Assembly (NCBI GenBank): GCA_035566015.1
Contig: DATMRS010000023.1
Span: 186,001-250,000 of the forward strand
Length of the DNA stretch: 64,000 nt
Origin: DATMRS01 sp035566015
GTDB taxonomy: Bacteria; Pseudomonadota; Alphaproteobacteria; Sphingomonadales; Sphingomonadaceae
Direction of reading: 5' to 3'
Below the pieces are notes generated by a model. It was not told the origin of the DNA and ran no database searches. It was given only the letters and a program-made list of their open reading frames with translations. Each line of letters opens with the position of its first letter. Within the stretch, counting starts at the first letter, position 1. Positions 51,849 to 59,926 of this stretch are shown one piece after another. The position numbers were made by a program, and so were the translations under genes.

Positions 51849-53809
51849 CGCTCTCCCCCTTTTTCCGTGCCTGAAGGCAGCGCGAAGGCCATATATTGAT
51901 TGGGCCCCGGCTTGGGCATGCCGAACCCGTCCGAGAACAAGCCATAACCGCCCACCGGGATGACGACGAACTCGCGTCCCCCCACCTCATAGACCGCCGG
52001 CACGCCCTCGGACGCCGCCGGCAAGTCATATTCCCAGAGCACCGAGCCATCGTCGCTATTGCGCGCGCGCAGCTTGCGATCGGATGCGGTGGCGATAAAC
52101 AGGAGCCCGCCGCCCGTGGCCACCGGCCCGCCACGCGGCGCATGGCTACCCGTGCCGGTGATCCCCTGCTTCGCCAGCGAGGCGACATCGCCGTCGGGCA
52201 CCTGCCAGAGGATATGGCCGTCATTCATGTCATAGGCGGTGATCGTCGACCATGGCGGGCCGAGCGCCGAGAGGCTGTTGCTTTGCATCAGGAAGTTGAC
52301 GGGCGCGCGATAGGGCCGGACGTCGCCGCCCGCATTCGGCATTTCGGCAAGCGCCTTCTCGCGCTTGTCGGGCATCAGCTTGATGAGCGTCGGCATCTGC
52401 TTGGAGACGACGAACACCCTTTTGCGCGCCGGATCGACCGCCGTGCTGCCCCAGTCGGCCCCACCATTATGCCCCGGCAACTCGATCGTGCCGCGCAGGC
52501 TGGGCGGCGTGAACAGCCCCTCGTTGCGGGAGGTCCGCAGGATTTCGCGGACCTTTTCCTTGTCCTTCTCGGGAATATAGGGGTTGATGTCGGCTTCGGT
52601 GAAGGACTGGCGCGCGAAGGGCGGCGGCCATGTCGGGAAAGGCTGCGTCGGCGACGCTTTCTCGCCCGGCACGTCGGACGCGGGCACCGGCCGCTCCTCG
52701 ACCGGCCAGATCGGCTTGCCGGTCCGCCGATCGAGCACGAAGAGGAAACCGTGCTTGGTGGGCTCCACCAGCGCGGGAATATCCTGCCCGTTGCGCCTTA
52801 TCGTCAGAAGCTTGGGCGCGACCGAAAGATCATAGTCCCATAGGTCATGGTGGACGATCTGATAGTGCCAGAGCCGCTTGCCGGTGCGCGCGTCGAGCGC
52901 GAGGATGCTATTCGCGAACAGATTATGGCCCGGCCGGTTGCCGCCATAAAAATCGTACCGCGCCGTCCCCATCGGGAGATAGATGATCCCGAGTTCGGTA
53001 TCGATCGTCGATCCCGACCAGTTGTGGACGCCGCCATATTTCTCCCGCTCGCCCTCGGGCCAGGTTTCCGATCCCACGTCGCCGACATGCGGGACGACGT
53101 GGAAAACCCACACCAGCTTGCCCGTCCGCACGTCATAGGCATGGATATCGCCAGGCGACGACGCATAGTCATAGGCGCCCGCCGGCAGCGAGACGATGAT
53201 CAGATTCTCGTAGATGCGGCCGGGATTGTCGGTCTGGAGCGGGCGGACCTTGCTGATGTCGCCGTCGAGGCCCACGCGCAGGTCGACATGCCCGCCTTCG
53301 CCGAACGCGGCGATCGGCTCGCCCGTATCGGCCGATATCTCGCGCAGCATGCCGTCATTGATGAACAGCAGCCGGCGGTCCTTGCCATCGGTGCTCTGCC
53401 AGTAATTCATACCGCGATTGCCGACGCGGCCCTCATTGGGGCGTCGCCAGATTTCCCTGCCGGTGGCGGCGTCGAGCGCGACGAGCATGTTGCCGTGCGC
53501 AAGGACATACATGACGCCGTTCGCCACCAGCGGATTGAAGCGCGGCGGCTGGCCTTCGCCCGCCGGATAGGTCCAGGCGACCTCAAGCTTGCCGACGTTC
53601 GATCGGTTGATCTGGTCCAACGCCGAATATTGCGACGCCTCGCCACCGCCCAGGTAGGAATCCCAGCCCACATAGTCGAATGCCGCCTTGGGGGCCGATA
53701 CATGCGCGCAGGCGCCGAGAGCCAATGTGAAGCTTGCAACCGTCAGCCGAAAGGCGACGCCACCAACAAAGCGGCGCCGTCCCGACAGCGCGCGCGGCAG
53801 ATTATACAC
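51845..53809 (-). CDS. PQQ-binding quinoprotein dehydrogenase without heme domain (copy 2)
   Basis: 654 residues from GTG 53809, preceded by GGAGCTTAGGA; ATG 53851 is the alternative. A lipobox-like TLALGAC puts a lipidated Cys at residue 34. Propeller repeats: QYSALDQINRSNVGKLEVAW, ALDAATGREIWR, AYDVRTGKLVWVFHVVPHV, ALDARTGKRLWHYQIVHHDLWDYDL with the catalytic-type Asp, LDRRTGKPIWPVEERPVP and a C-terminal GSVLWEYDLP. No CxxCH. It shares domain order and the VEERPVPxxDVPGE block with copy 1, so both come from one duplication. Its electrons could go to the cytochrome c encoded 533 bases upstream on the other strand. Confidence 0.88.
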   Translation of the reverse strand: MYNLPRALSGRRRFVGGVAFRLTVASFTLALGACAHVSAPKAAFDYVGWDSYLGGGEASQYSALDQINRSNVGKLEVAWTYPAGEGQPPRFNPLVANGVMYVLAHGNMLVALDAATGREIWRRPNEGRVGNRGMNYWQSTDGKDRRLLFINDGMLREISADTGEPIAAFGEGGHVDLRVGLDGDISKVRPLQTDNPGRIYENLIIVSLPAGAYDYASSPGDIHAYDVRTGKLVWVFHVVPHVGDVGSETWPEGEREKYGGVHNWSGSTIDTELGIIYLPMGTARYDFYGGNRPGHNLFANSILALDARTGKRLWHYQIVHHDLWDYDLSVAPKLLTIRRNGQDIPALVEPTKHGFLFVLDRRTGKPIWPVEERPVPASDVPGEKASPTQPFPTWPPPFARQSFTEADINPYIPEKDKEKVREILRTSRNEGLFTPPSLRGTIELPGHNGGADWGSTAVDPARKRVFVVSKQMPTLIKLMPDKREKALAEMPNAGGDVRPYRAPVNFLMQSNSLSALGPPWSTITAYDMNDGHILWQVPDGDVASLAKQGITGTGSHAPRGGPVATGGGLLFIATASDRKLRARNSDDGSVLWEYDLPAASEGVPAVYEVGGREFVVIPVGGYGLFSDGFGMPKPGPNQYMAFALPSGTEKGGER

Positions 53810-54342
53810 TCCTAAGCTCCCCCCAATTATCCTTGTAGGCCGGTCGCGCAACGGATCGCCGGCACCAATCAGCCTAGCCGACCTTTTGAGGGGGTGACAA
53901 CTCCTACTGTTGACTTTGTCTGATATTGGGGCAGAAAAATTTCGTCTGCCGGCCCTCTCGCCGCCCTATGGGGTCGAACCGCAGCGGGTATGAGCGCCGC
54001 ATACTCCTCACTTGCCGGCCACTTGGCGAGAGCAAGGTTTGAAGCCATTCATGGGGAGCCGGCTCGCCCTGACGGCTCGCTTCGCAGCGTTTAGCTTTCA
54101 CATTATCTTGCAGCGCCGCGAATCAGGGGCACGCCTGCGCAATGCAGGAAATATCCAGCAAGCCATTGCTACATAATAATATTCTCTAGAAGAGCACCGA
54201 GTTCACCATCGCGAAGGCTGAGGGCCGTCGTCCGCATCGAACCGCTACGCTGATTGACTCTGTCGCGATCCGGAATAGCTTGCGCGCGAAGACGCCGATA
54301 CCCGGCCGTTCCACATGTGAGATGCAAGAAGGAGGAGCCGCG
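53810..54342. promoter_or_regulatory. Divergent region, PQQ copy 2 and cytochrome c genes
   Basis: 533 bases, the most AT-rich gap in the window, especially 54090-54190. No credible gene. It holds TTGAC-containing elements at 53908-53927 and 54254-54264, about 99 bases from the PQQ start and 79 bases from the cytochrome start. They may be -35 boxes or a shared regulator site. Confidence 0.4.
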
Positions 54343-54729
54343 ATGTCGGCATGTGCCGTGGCGAAGACCGCAAAACTGGGATTGTCAGCGCTGGGGATCG
54401 CCCTTGCATCGACAGCGTTTGGCGCGCCTGCCGCCGCGCCCGCCGGCACCGGCGCCAAAGCGGCGCCCGCCAAGGCCGATGACGCGAGCCTCGCCAAGGG
54501 GCGCGAATTGTTCAACAACTGGTCGTGCGGCAGTTGCCATTCGCTCGCCGACGCCGGCGCCACCGGCCACGTCGGCCCATCGTTCGATGGCGACGCCAAT
54601 CTGAACAAGGACTTCATCATCAATCGCGTGACCAACGGCCAGGGCGCGATGCCGGCCTTCGGTGGACAGCTCACCGACGAAGAGATCGCCGAATTGGCCA
54701 CCTACATCACGCAGGTTTCCGCCAAATAG
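54343..54729 (+). CDS. Soluble class I cytochrome c
   Basis: 128 residues from ATG 54343, after AAGGAGGAG. Signal peptide to about residue 30 (LGLSALGIALASTAFGAPA), followed by an Ala- and Pro-rich linker (AAAPAGTGAKAAPAKA). The heme domain has C62-G-S-C65-H66 and axial M103 in GAMPAFGG, with the usual LTDEEIAELATYI C-terminal helix. A small periplasmic electron carrier. The two heme-less PQQ enzymes nearby need such an acceptor, so this is the likely partner, as in PQQ-alcohol dehydrogenase and cytochrome c550 pairs. Convergent with the next TBDR, with a terminator between. Confidence 0.92.
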   Translation: MSACAVAKTAKLGLSALGIALASTAFGAPAAAPAGTGAKAAPAKADDASLAKGRELFNNWSCGSCHSLADAGATGHVGPSFDGDANLNKDFIINRVTNGQGAMPAFGGQLTDEEIAELATYITQVSAK

Positions 54730-54756
54730 ACGGGGCGGAAAGTTTCCGGACTCGAT

Positions 54757-54783
54757 GCCCCGCGCCAGATGATGGCGCGGGGC
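54757..54783. terminator. Bidirectional GC hairpin
   Basis: GCCCCGCGCC, 7-base loop, GGCGCGGGGC: a perfect 10-bp stem between the convergent cytochrome c and TBDR genes. No T-run on either side, so strength is uncertain. Confidence 0.65.
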
Positions 54784-54793
54784 GGAGAAAGCC

Positions 54794-57715
54794 TCAGAGC
54801 GCGAAGCGGACGCCTACGCGATAGCTGCGTCCGAGGACGTCGTAGAGGACATTGTTGGTCGGGCCGTAGCTCGACGGCAGGTTGTTCGGCGGGTCCTTGT
54901 CGAACAGATTGTTGATGACGCCGAACATCTGGACGCTGCGGTCGCCATCTTCCCACACCGTATATTGCGCATTCAGGTTCACATAGGCGACGCCGCCTAC
55001 GCTGTTGTCGCTGATGCTGTTCGGCTTCAGCGGATCATAGCCATCCTGGCCGGGGCCGACGTTCGAGACGTTGTAGACGCCGCTGGAGATGTAGCGAAGC
55101 TGGAGCTGCGCCGAGAAGGGATCGTTGTCGTAGGTGACATAGGCGTTGATCGTATAATCGGGCAGGCCCGACGGCTGCGACACGGCGGAGCCGTTCATGC
55201 CCGCGCGATCGGTCGACACGCCGGCCGAGTCGATCGTGATGAAGTCCTTCACGAAGGTGCCCAGCACCCGGAACGTCATCCGTCCCTTCCATGACGACGA
55301 GATGCTGGAGAGCGGCAGCATATACTGCGCCTCGATATCCCAGCCGCGCGTGATGAGCGTGTTGAGGTTGAGATTGTAATTGCGAATCTGCGTGATGGCG
55401 CCGTTGGGATCGCCACCCGCGCGATCGACGAGCGCGCACAGCGCCAGGTTGCCGGCGTTGCAGCGATCGACGATCACCTGCCCGCCCAGTGTCGAGATCG
55501 CGCCGTCGAGCGAGATGTCGAACCAGTCCGCCGACATGCGCAGCGATCCCGCCGAGCCGAAATCGGGCGAGACGATCACGCCCGCCGTCCACGTATCGGC
55601 GATTTCGGGCTTCAGGTCAGGATTGCCGCCGAGCAGAGTGGGCACCAGGAACTGTGTGCCCGTCCGGCCGTCCTGTACCGACTGGAAGGAGCTTTGCGGC
55701 GCACCATACAGTTCGAAGATGTTCGGCGCACGAATGTCACGCGAGCGCGTGCCACGGAAGCGCAGGCCCTTGATCGGCTCCCAATCCACGCCAACCTTCC
55801 AGGTTTCGACCTGGCCGCTGTTGCTATAATCGGTCACGCGCAGCGCGCCGCTGAGTTCGGCGCTGCGCGCGAAGGGCAGGTCGCGCGCCAGCGGCAGATT
55901 GACTTCGAGGAAGCCTTCCTTGACGTTCAGGCTGGCCTTGCCGCCGACGATGCCGCCGCCGGGGCTGGTGTGGAAATCGTTCGCGGCGGAAATCGGATCG
56001 GTGGTCCCCGTCACCTCTTCCTTGCGATACTCCACCCCACCCGCGAAGCCGAGCGGGCCGGCCCACAGATCGACGATGTTGCCGCGCAGCGTCAGCGCCG
56101 CGACATGCTGTTTGAGCGTGGTGTCCTGCCGCGACGTCGCGGTCACATAGTCGAACGCCTCGGGCGAGCCGGCGCCGCTGCCGAAGGGATTGAGCGGCTG
56201 GCATCCGGCCGCCGCCGGATTGTTCAGGAGGACGGCGCGGCACACGATCGATCCGTCGGGCGCCTCCACGGCATCCACCGCGAACTTCATGCGCGAATTG
56301 ACCGTCGTGTTGTAGCCACGCTGCTTATAGTCCGTCTGGCCATATTGATAATAGCCGTCGAGCTTCCAGCTCCCGCCGATCGACCAGTCGAAGCCGCCGA
56401 CGGCGCGGTACGTCTCGCGCTTCACCACGCCAAGCTGCGGGCCGATATCGTTCCAGATGCGACCGAAATTGAAGCTCGTGATACCCGCCTCGTCCATCGC
56501 CGTGCCGACTTCCGCGGGGAGGAAGGCATTGTCGCGCTGGATGACATAGGCACCGGGACCAACGTCACGACGGCTCGCGCCCAGCACATGGCCTTTGACG
56601 CGCCCATAGGATCCCTGCACGAAGAGGCGCAGATTATCCGTCACGTCATAATCGAGATTGGAAAAGACGTTGATCCGCTCGCTGGGCGTCGAAAGCGGGA
56701 AGAATTGATAGAAGGGCAGGACGGAATCGCCGCCGCCGCCCTGGAAGATGCCGACACCGGCATATTGGCCATAATCATGCTGGAAGGTCGTGCCGTCGGG
56801 GCGGAATTCGGTGCCCCGCAGCGGTCCGCTTTGAATGATGCCGTTGATCGACGATGTCGCCGTGCGGACATTCGGCACGATCAAGGTCGCCGGCTGCCCC
56901 GCGAAGACACGCTCGGTGGTGCTGCCCGTTTTGAAGGGATTGTTGATGGTATTGTAGTTTTCCGCGCACCAGTCGCGGCTGTAGCAGTCGCCCGCCCCCT
57001 TGTTGTTGACATATTCGGCGCCTATCACGAACCGGCCCCGGTCCTCCGAAAAATGCGTGCCGTAAGCGAGCGAAGCGAGAAATTCCTGATCGTCGCCTTC
57101 GCCGGTCACGCCGTTCTGGATCGTGCCGCGCAGCCCTTCCAGGTTGCGGTTGATGATGATGTTGACGACGCCGGCGACGGCATCCGAGCCGTAGACCGCC
57201 GAAGCACCGCCCGTCACCGTTTCGACGCGCTCGATCAATGTCGAGGGAATGAGATTGAGGTCAACCGTGTTGGCCGGCGTGAACGAGCCGCCCGAGACGG
57301 TCGAGGCAACGACGCGCCGCCCGTCGACCAGCACGAGCGTGCGGTTGCCCCCCAGGCCGCGAAGATCGGCGGTGGAGGCGCCGAGATTGCTGACGAAGAT
57401 CGCCGACGTGGCGGGCGTGCTCTGCGCGCGGAAAGCGGGGATCTCGTTCAGCACCTGCGCGATATTGGCGGCGCCCTGCCGCGCAATCTGCTCGTCGCCG
57501 ATGACGGTGACGGGCGTCGGCGTGGTGAAGCCCGAACGGGCGATGCGCGATCCCGTGACGATGATCTCAGCCGGCTGCGAGCCGTTGTCCGTGGCGGCCG
57601 CCGCCGCCTCATCCTGCGCCAGCGCCGAAGCGGGCAAGGCGACAAGGCCGACGATCAGCGCCATCGCGCTTACGCCAAGATGGATTCCGCCTGCACTGGT
57701 CCTGTAGCGATTCAT
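54794..57715 (-). CDS. TonB-dependent outer-membrane receptor (MarR locus)
   Basis: 973 residues, the longest receptor here. ATG 57715 follows GGGAGGAG. Signal peptide to about residue 34 (GVSAMALIVGLVALPASALA-QD). TonB-box-like PAEIIVTGSRIARSGFTTPTPVTVI, plug with LRGLGGNRTLVLVDGRRVV, VDLNLIPSTLIERVETVTGGASAVYGSDAVAG given here in pieces, the Oar/CirA-like large-receptor type common in sphingomonads. It ends GVRFAL. Gene faces away from the MarR regulator; a perfect palindrome lies between them. The plug motifs differ from the other three receptors, so it probably imports a larger or different substrate such as a peptide, glycan or polymer fragment. Confidence 0.93.
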   Translation of the reverse strand: MNRYRTSAGGIHLGVSAMALIVGLVALPASALAQDEAAAAATDNGSQPAEIIVTGSRIARSGFTTPTPVTVIGDEQIARQGAANIAQVLNEIPAFRAQSTPATSAIFVSNLGASTADLRGLGGNRTLVLVDGRRVVASTVSGGSFTPANTVDLNLIPSTLIERVETVTGGASAVYGSDAVAGVVNIIINRNLEGLRGTIQNGVTGEGDDQEFLASLAYGTHFSEDRGRFVIGAEYVNNKGAGDCYSRDWCAENYNTINNPFKTGSTTERVFAGQPATLIVPNVRTATSSINGIIQSGPLRGTEFRPDGTTFQHDYGQYAGVGIFQGGGGDSVLPFYQFFPLSTPSERINVFSNLDYDVTDNLRLFVQGSYGRVKGHVLGASRRDVGPGAYVIQRDNAFLPAEVGTAMDEAGITSFNFGRIWNDIGPQLGVVKRETYRAVGGFDWSIGGSWKLDGYYQYGQTDYKQRGYNTTVNSRMKFAVDAVEAPDGSIVCRAVLLNNPAAAGCQPLNPFGSGAGSPEAFDYVTATSRQDTTLKQHVAALTLRGNIVDLWAGPLGFAGGVEYRKEEVTGTTDPISAANDFHTSPGGGIVGGKASLNVKEGFLEVNLPLARDLPFARSAELSGALRVTDYSNSGQVETWKVGVDWEPIKGLRFRGTRSRDIRAPNIFELYGAPQSSFQSVQDGRTGTQFLVPTLLGGNPDLKPEIADTWTAGVIVSPDFGSAGSLRMSADWFDISLDGAISTLGGQVIVDRCNAGNLALCALVDRAGGDPNGAITQIRNYNLNLNTLITRGWDIEAQYMLPLSSISSSWKGRMTFRVLGTFVKDFITIDSAGVSTDRAGMNGSAVSQPSGLPDYTINAYVTYDNDPFSAQLQLRYISSGVYNVSNVGPGQDGYDPLKPNSISDNSVGGVAYVNLNAQYTVWEDGDRSVQMFGVINNLFDKDPPNNLPSSYGPTNNVLYDVLGRSYRVGVRFAL

Positions 57716-57770
57716 GATGCTCCTCCCTGGAGGCTACTGCGCGGGGCGTCCCCTGCCCCGATGTTGCATT

Positions 57771-57788
57771 ATTCAACTATTGTTGAAT
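57771..57788. promoter_or_regulatory. MarR-type palindrome in divergent promoter
   Basis: ATTCAAC-N4-GTTGAAT, perfect 7-bp arms, 56 bases from the TBDR start. A related half-site TTCAATGATCATTCA follows at about 57797-57811. This is the size and symmetry expected for a MarR dimer site and it lies between the TBDR and the MarR gene. Confidence 0.7.
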
Positions 57789-57949
57789 GATCCCTGTTCA
57801 ATGATCATTCAGCGATTTTGCTAGCTCAAGACAGGGAGCCGCGCAAGGGAGCGAATGGGTGGGACAGGCCATGATAGCGAAGGCCGACGCGGCGAAGACG
57901 AAGCGGGAGACGATCGAGACATGACATGGAATGGCAGAGGGCTGATGCG

Positions 57950-58468
57950 ATGCCCGAACTGATGCGCTGGACACCCGTCGGGCTGGCTTTCCCGACCTTT
58001 CGTGTCGCCCTGATCGGCAAGGTGATGGACCGGGTGACAAATCGCCAACTCAACGCCGGCTTCGCGATGAATTATGCCGAATGGCGCGTTCTCAGCCGTC
58101 TTGCCGCCCATGGGCCGAGTTCGGTGCGCGAGATAGCGGAAAGCACGCTTTCCGATCGCGCGGAGGTGAGCCGCGCCGCCATACGCCTGGAAAAGCAGGG
58201 GCTGACCGATCGGACGATCGGCCCGAGCAGCAACGTGCCCGTCCTCTTCTGCACGCCCGCCGGCATGGAGCGTTACGAACAGGTCCGCGAACAGCGGGCG
58301 GACTTTCATGAACGCCTGCTCGCCGGCCTCGACGAAGGCGAGCGCGCCGAGCTGGACCGGCTGTTGACCAAGATCGGCCACAACGTGCTCCGCCTCGATA
58401 CCGGCGCGGGTGGCGAGCAGGCGATCGGCGGCGACGACGACCTGCCCCCGCTTCCCGAGCGCGCCTGA
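57950..58468 (+). CDS. MarR-family transcriptional regulator
   Basis: 172 residues from ATG 57950; ATG 57926 is the alternative. Dimerisation helix at the N-terminus, then the winged helix with MNYAEWRVLSRLAAHGPSSVREIAESTLSDRAEVSRAAIRLEKQGLTDR seen in overlapping pieces, followed by VLFCTPAGMERYEQV. MarR proteins respond to phenolic compounds or oxidants. It is divergent from the 973-residue TBDR and probably controls it and itself through the palindrome. The C-terminal tail is acidic and disordered. Confidence 0.9.
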   Translation: MPELMRWTPVGLAFPTFRVALIGKVMDRVTNRQLNAGFAMNYAEWRVLSRLAAHGPSSVREIAESTLSDRAEVSRAAIRLEKQGLTDRTIGPSSNVPVLFCTPAGMERYEQVREQRADFHERLLAGLDEGERAELDRLLTKIGHNVLRLDTGAGGEQAIGGDDDLPPLPERA

Positions 58469-58536
58469 TCCGCGCGCCTTCGCGGCAACAACTCCCCCTT
58501 CGTTGCGTTGAGGAGCAACGAATAGCGGAGGACGTC

Positions 58537-58977
58537 ATGAAGGTGCCACATAACGGGTTCGTGCTGGTCGCGGACGGACAGAAGGCGCTGCTGCTCCGGA
58601 ATCAGGGCGATGCGGAGGTGCTGGACCTGAAGCTGGTGCGCGGCACCGAACAGTCCGACGCCCCCGATCGCGATCGGAAGACCGACGCCAAGGGCCGCGC
58701 CCCCTCGATTCCGGGAATCCAGAGCGCCACTGTCGGCGAGGCCGATTATCATCAGCAGGCGGAGGATCGCTTTGCCGCCGATACCGCTGACGCACTCCGG
58801 CGGAGCGCGCTCGCCGGCGATTTTGAACATCTGATCGTCGTCGCCCCGCCCCGCACGCTCGGCGAGTTGCGCAAACATTATCACAAGGAGGTCGTGGCGC
58901 GGCTGACCGGCGAAATTCCAAAGGACCTGACCGATCATACGGTGCCCGACATCGAGCGTGCGCTGCTAACGGCCTGA
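58537..58977 (+). CDS. Host attachment protein family
   Basis: 146 residues. The family (AtsE-like, distantly related to archaeal release-factor-like folds) has a VLVADGQKALLLRN strand, KGRAPSIPGIQSA and the C-terminal LIVVAPPRTLGELRKHYHKEVVARLTGEIPKDLT in pieces, ending DIERAL. First described as needed for Agrobacterium attachment to plants, but the biochemical role is unclear. Good ribosome site (AGCGGAGG). Cytoplasmic. Starts a run of small co-directional genes. Confidence 0.85.
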   Translation: MKVPHNGFVLVADGQKALLLRNQGDAEVLDLKLVRGTEQSDAPDRDRKTDAKGRAPSIPGIQSATVGEADYHQQAEDRFAADTADALRRSALAGDFEHLIVVAPPRTLGELRKHYHKEVVARLTGEIPKDLTDHTVPDIERALLTA

Positions 58978-59036
58978 CCGATCGCCTCGCACCCTTGGCG
59001 GCGCCGATGCGTTGAAGGGGGAGGAAGGACAGGACC

Positions 59037-59300
59037 ATGGCCAGAACGCCAGACCGACATGAAAACCGCCCACGGGACGACCGACGGATGCACCAGGGCA
59101 GCAAGCCCGGCATGGTGCCCGGGCGCGGACAGGAGCGCCACGAAGAGCCCGTCCGCCTCGATCGCGACGCGCCCGGCGCGCCACCCGCCTTGACAGGCGA
59201 CGACAGCCAGACCGAGACGACGCGCGATTCCGATCAGCCCAGCGCGCTGGGCGGCAGGGTGGCGACCCGGTCGAAAGGCCGCCCCTCCTCCCGCAAATGA
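59037..59300 (+). CDS. Small hydrophilic protein of unknown function (87 residues)
   Basis: A strong ribosome site GGGGGAGGAAGG precedes ATG 59037. The sequence is almost free of hydrophobic residues and rich in Arg, Asp, Gly and Pro (RHENRPRDDRRMHQGSKPG), so it is likely intrinsically disordered. The 3' end lies 15 bases from another small hydrophilic gene. Nothing in it suggests a fold or function. Coding status rests on start site, position and codon pattern only. Confidence 0.5.
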   Translation: MARTPDRHENRPRDDRRMHQGSKPGMVPGRGQERHEEPVRLDRDAPGAPPALTGDDSQTETTRDSDQPSALGGRVATRSKGRPSSRK

Positions 59301-59315
59301 TTTTTGGACACTGCC

Positions 59316-59528
59316 ATGAACACGATCAAACATCCGAAGGCCAAGAGCCCCTTTCCCAACGACCTCGATCGCAATCCGGGGATCGGCCAGTCCAGGGGCA
59401 GTTTCGCAACCGGCGAGGACCCCGACGAACTGGAGGGCGTGAACACGTCCGAAGGCGATGTGGAGAACGAAGTCACGTGCCACGGAGGTGTCCAGGAAGA
59501 AGGCAAATTGGGTCGGACGAACAAATGA
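59316..59528 (+). CDS. Small hydrophilic protein of unknown function (70 residues)
   Basis: ATG 59316 is chosen as start; a TTG at 59304 would add 4 residues. No strong ribosome site. The protein is acidic and hydrophilic (KHPKAKSPFPNDLDRNPGIG, then GEDPDELEGVNTSEGDVENEV), with one Cys (VTCHGG), and resembles small stress-related proteins that sphingomonads often carry, though I cannot name the family. Located between another small protein and a PepSY protein. Confidence 0.45.
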   Translation: MNTIKHPKAKSPFPNDLDRNPGIGQSRGSFATGEDPDELEGVNTSEGDVENEVTCHGGVQEEGKLGRTNK

Positions 59529-59606
59529 AGATGGCGGGCAAGTACATCGATTGAACCAAGCCCGCGCTTTCCCGTTGAAGGGACTTCCCCTGTTGGAGAC
59601 ATAGCC

Positions 59607-59858
59607 ATGCGCCGCATTTTGCTTGCCTCGACCGTCCTTGCCCTCATGGCGACGCCCGTACTCGCCGACCGGCCCGGCCGCGACTGGCTGGACCGCGCGC
59701 AGGTGACCCAGATATTGAAGGAGCAAGGCTATCAGGTGATGAAGCTGGAGGCCGACGACCATCATTGGGAGGGCGAGGCCGTGAAAGACGGGCAGCGCTT
59801 CGACTTCCACGTCGATCCCCATACCGGCAACATCACCAAGCTCGAACGCGACGACTGA
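59607..59858 (+). CDS. Exported PepSY-domain protein
   Basis: 83 residues. Signal peptide to about residue 20 (ILLASTVLALMATPVLA-DR). The PepSY repeat follows: VTQILKEQGYQVMKLEADDHHWEGEAVKDG and FDFHVDPHTGNITKLERDD in separate pieces, the usual alpha/beta unit ending in D-x-x-TG. PepSY domains inhibit proteases or bind other periplasmic proteins. Monocistronic as far as the spacing shows. Confidence 0.85.
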   Translation: MRRILLASTVLALMATPVLADRPGRDWLDRAQVTQILKEQGYQVMKLEADDHHWEGEAVKDGQRFDFHVDPHTGNITKLERDD

Positions 59859-59926
59859 CGGCCGGATAAAGGCTTTCCCGGCCCCGCTCGCCACGCTACT
59901 CCCCCTAATGAAAGGGAGGAGCGGGA

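Noticed and set aside
53810..54342. Hidden gene in the AT-rich 533-base gap
   Set aside because: A minus-strand frame at 54186-54701 overlaps the cytochrome c gene in antisense; nothing else has a start site or codon bias.
55694..57790. 698-codon open frame on the plus strand
   Set aside because: Antisense to the 973-residue TBDR, no recognisable domain.
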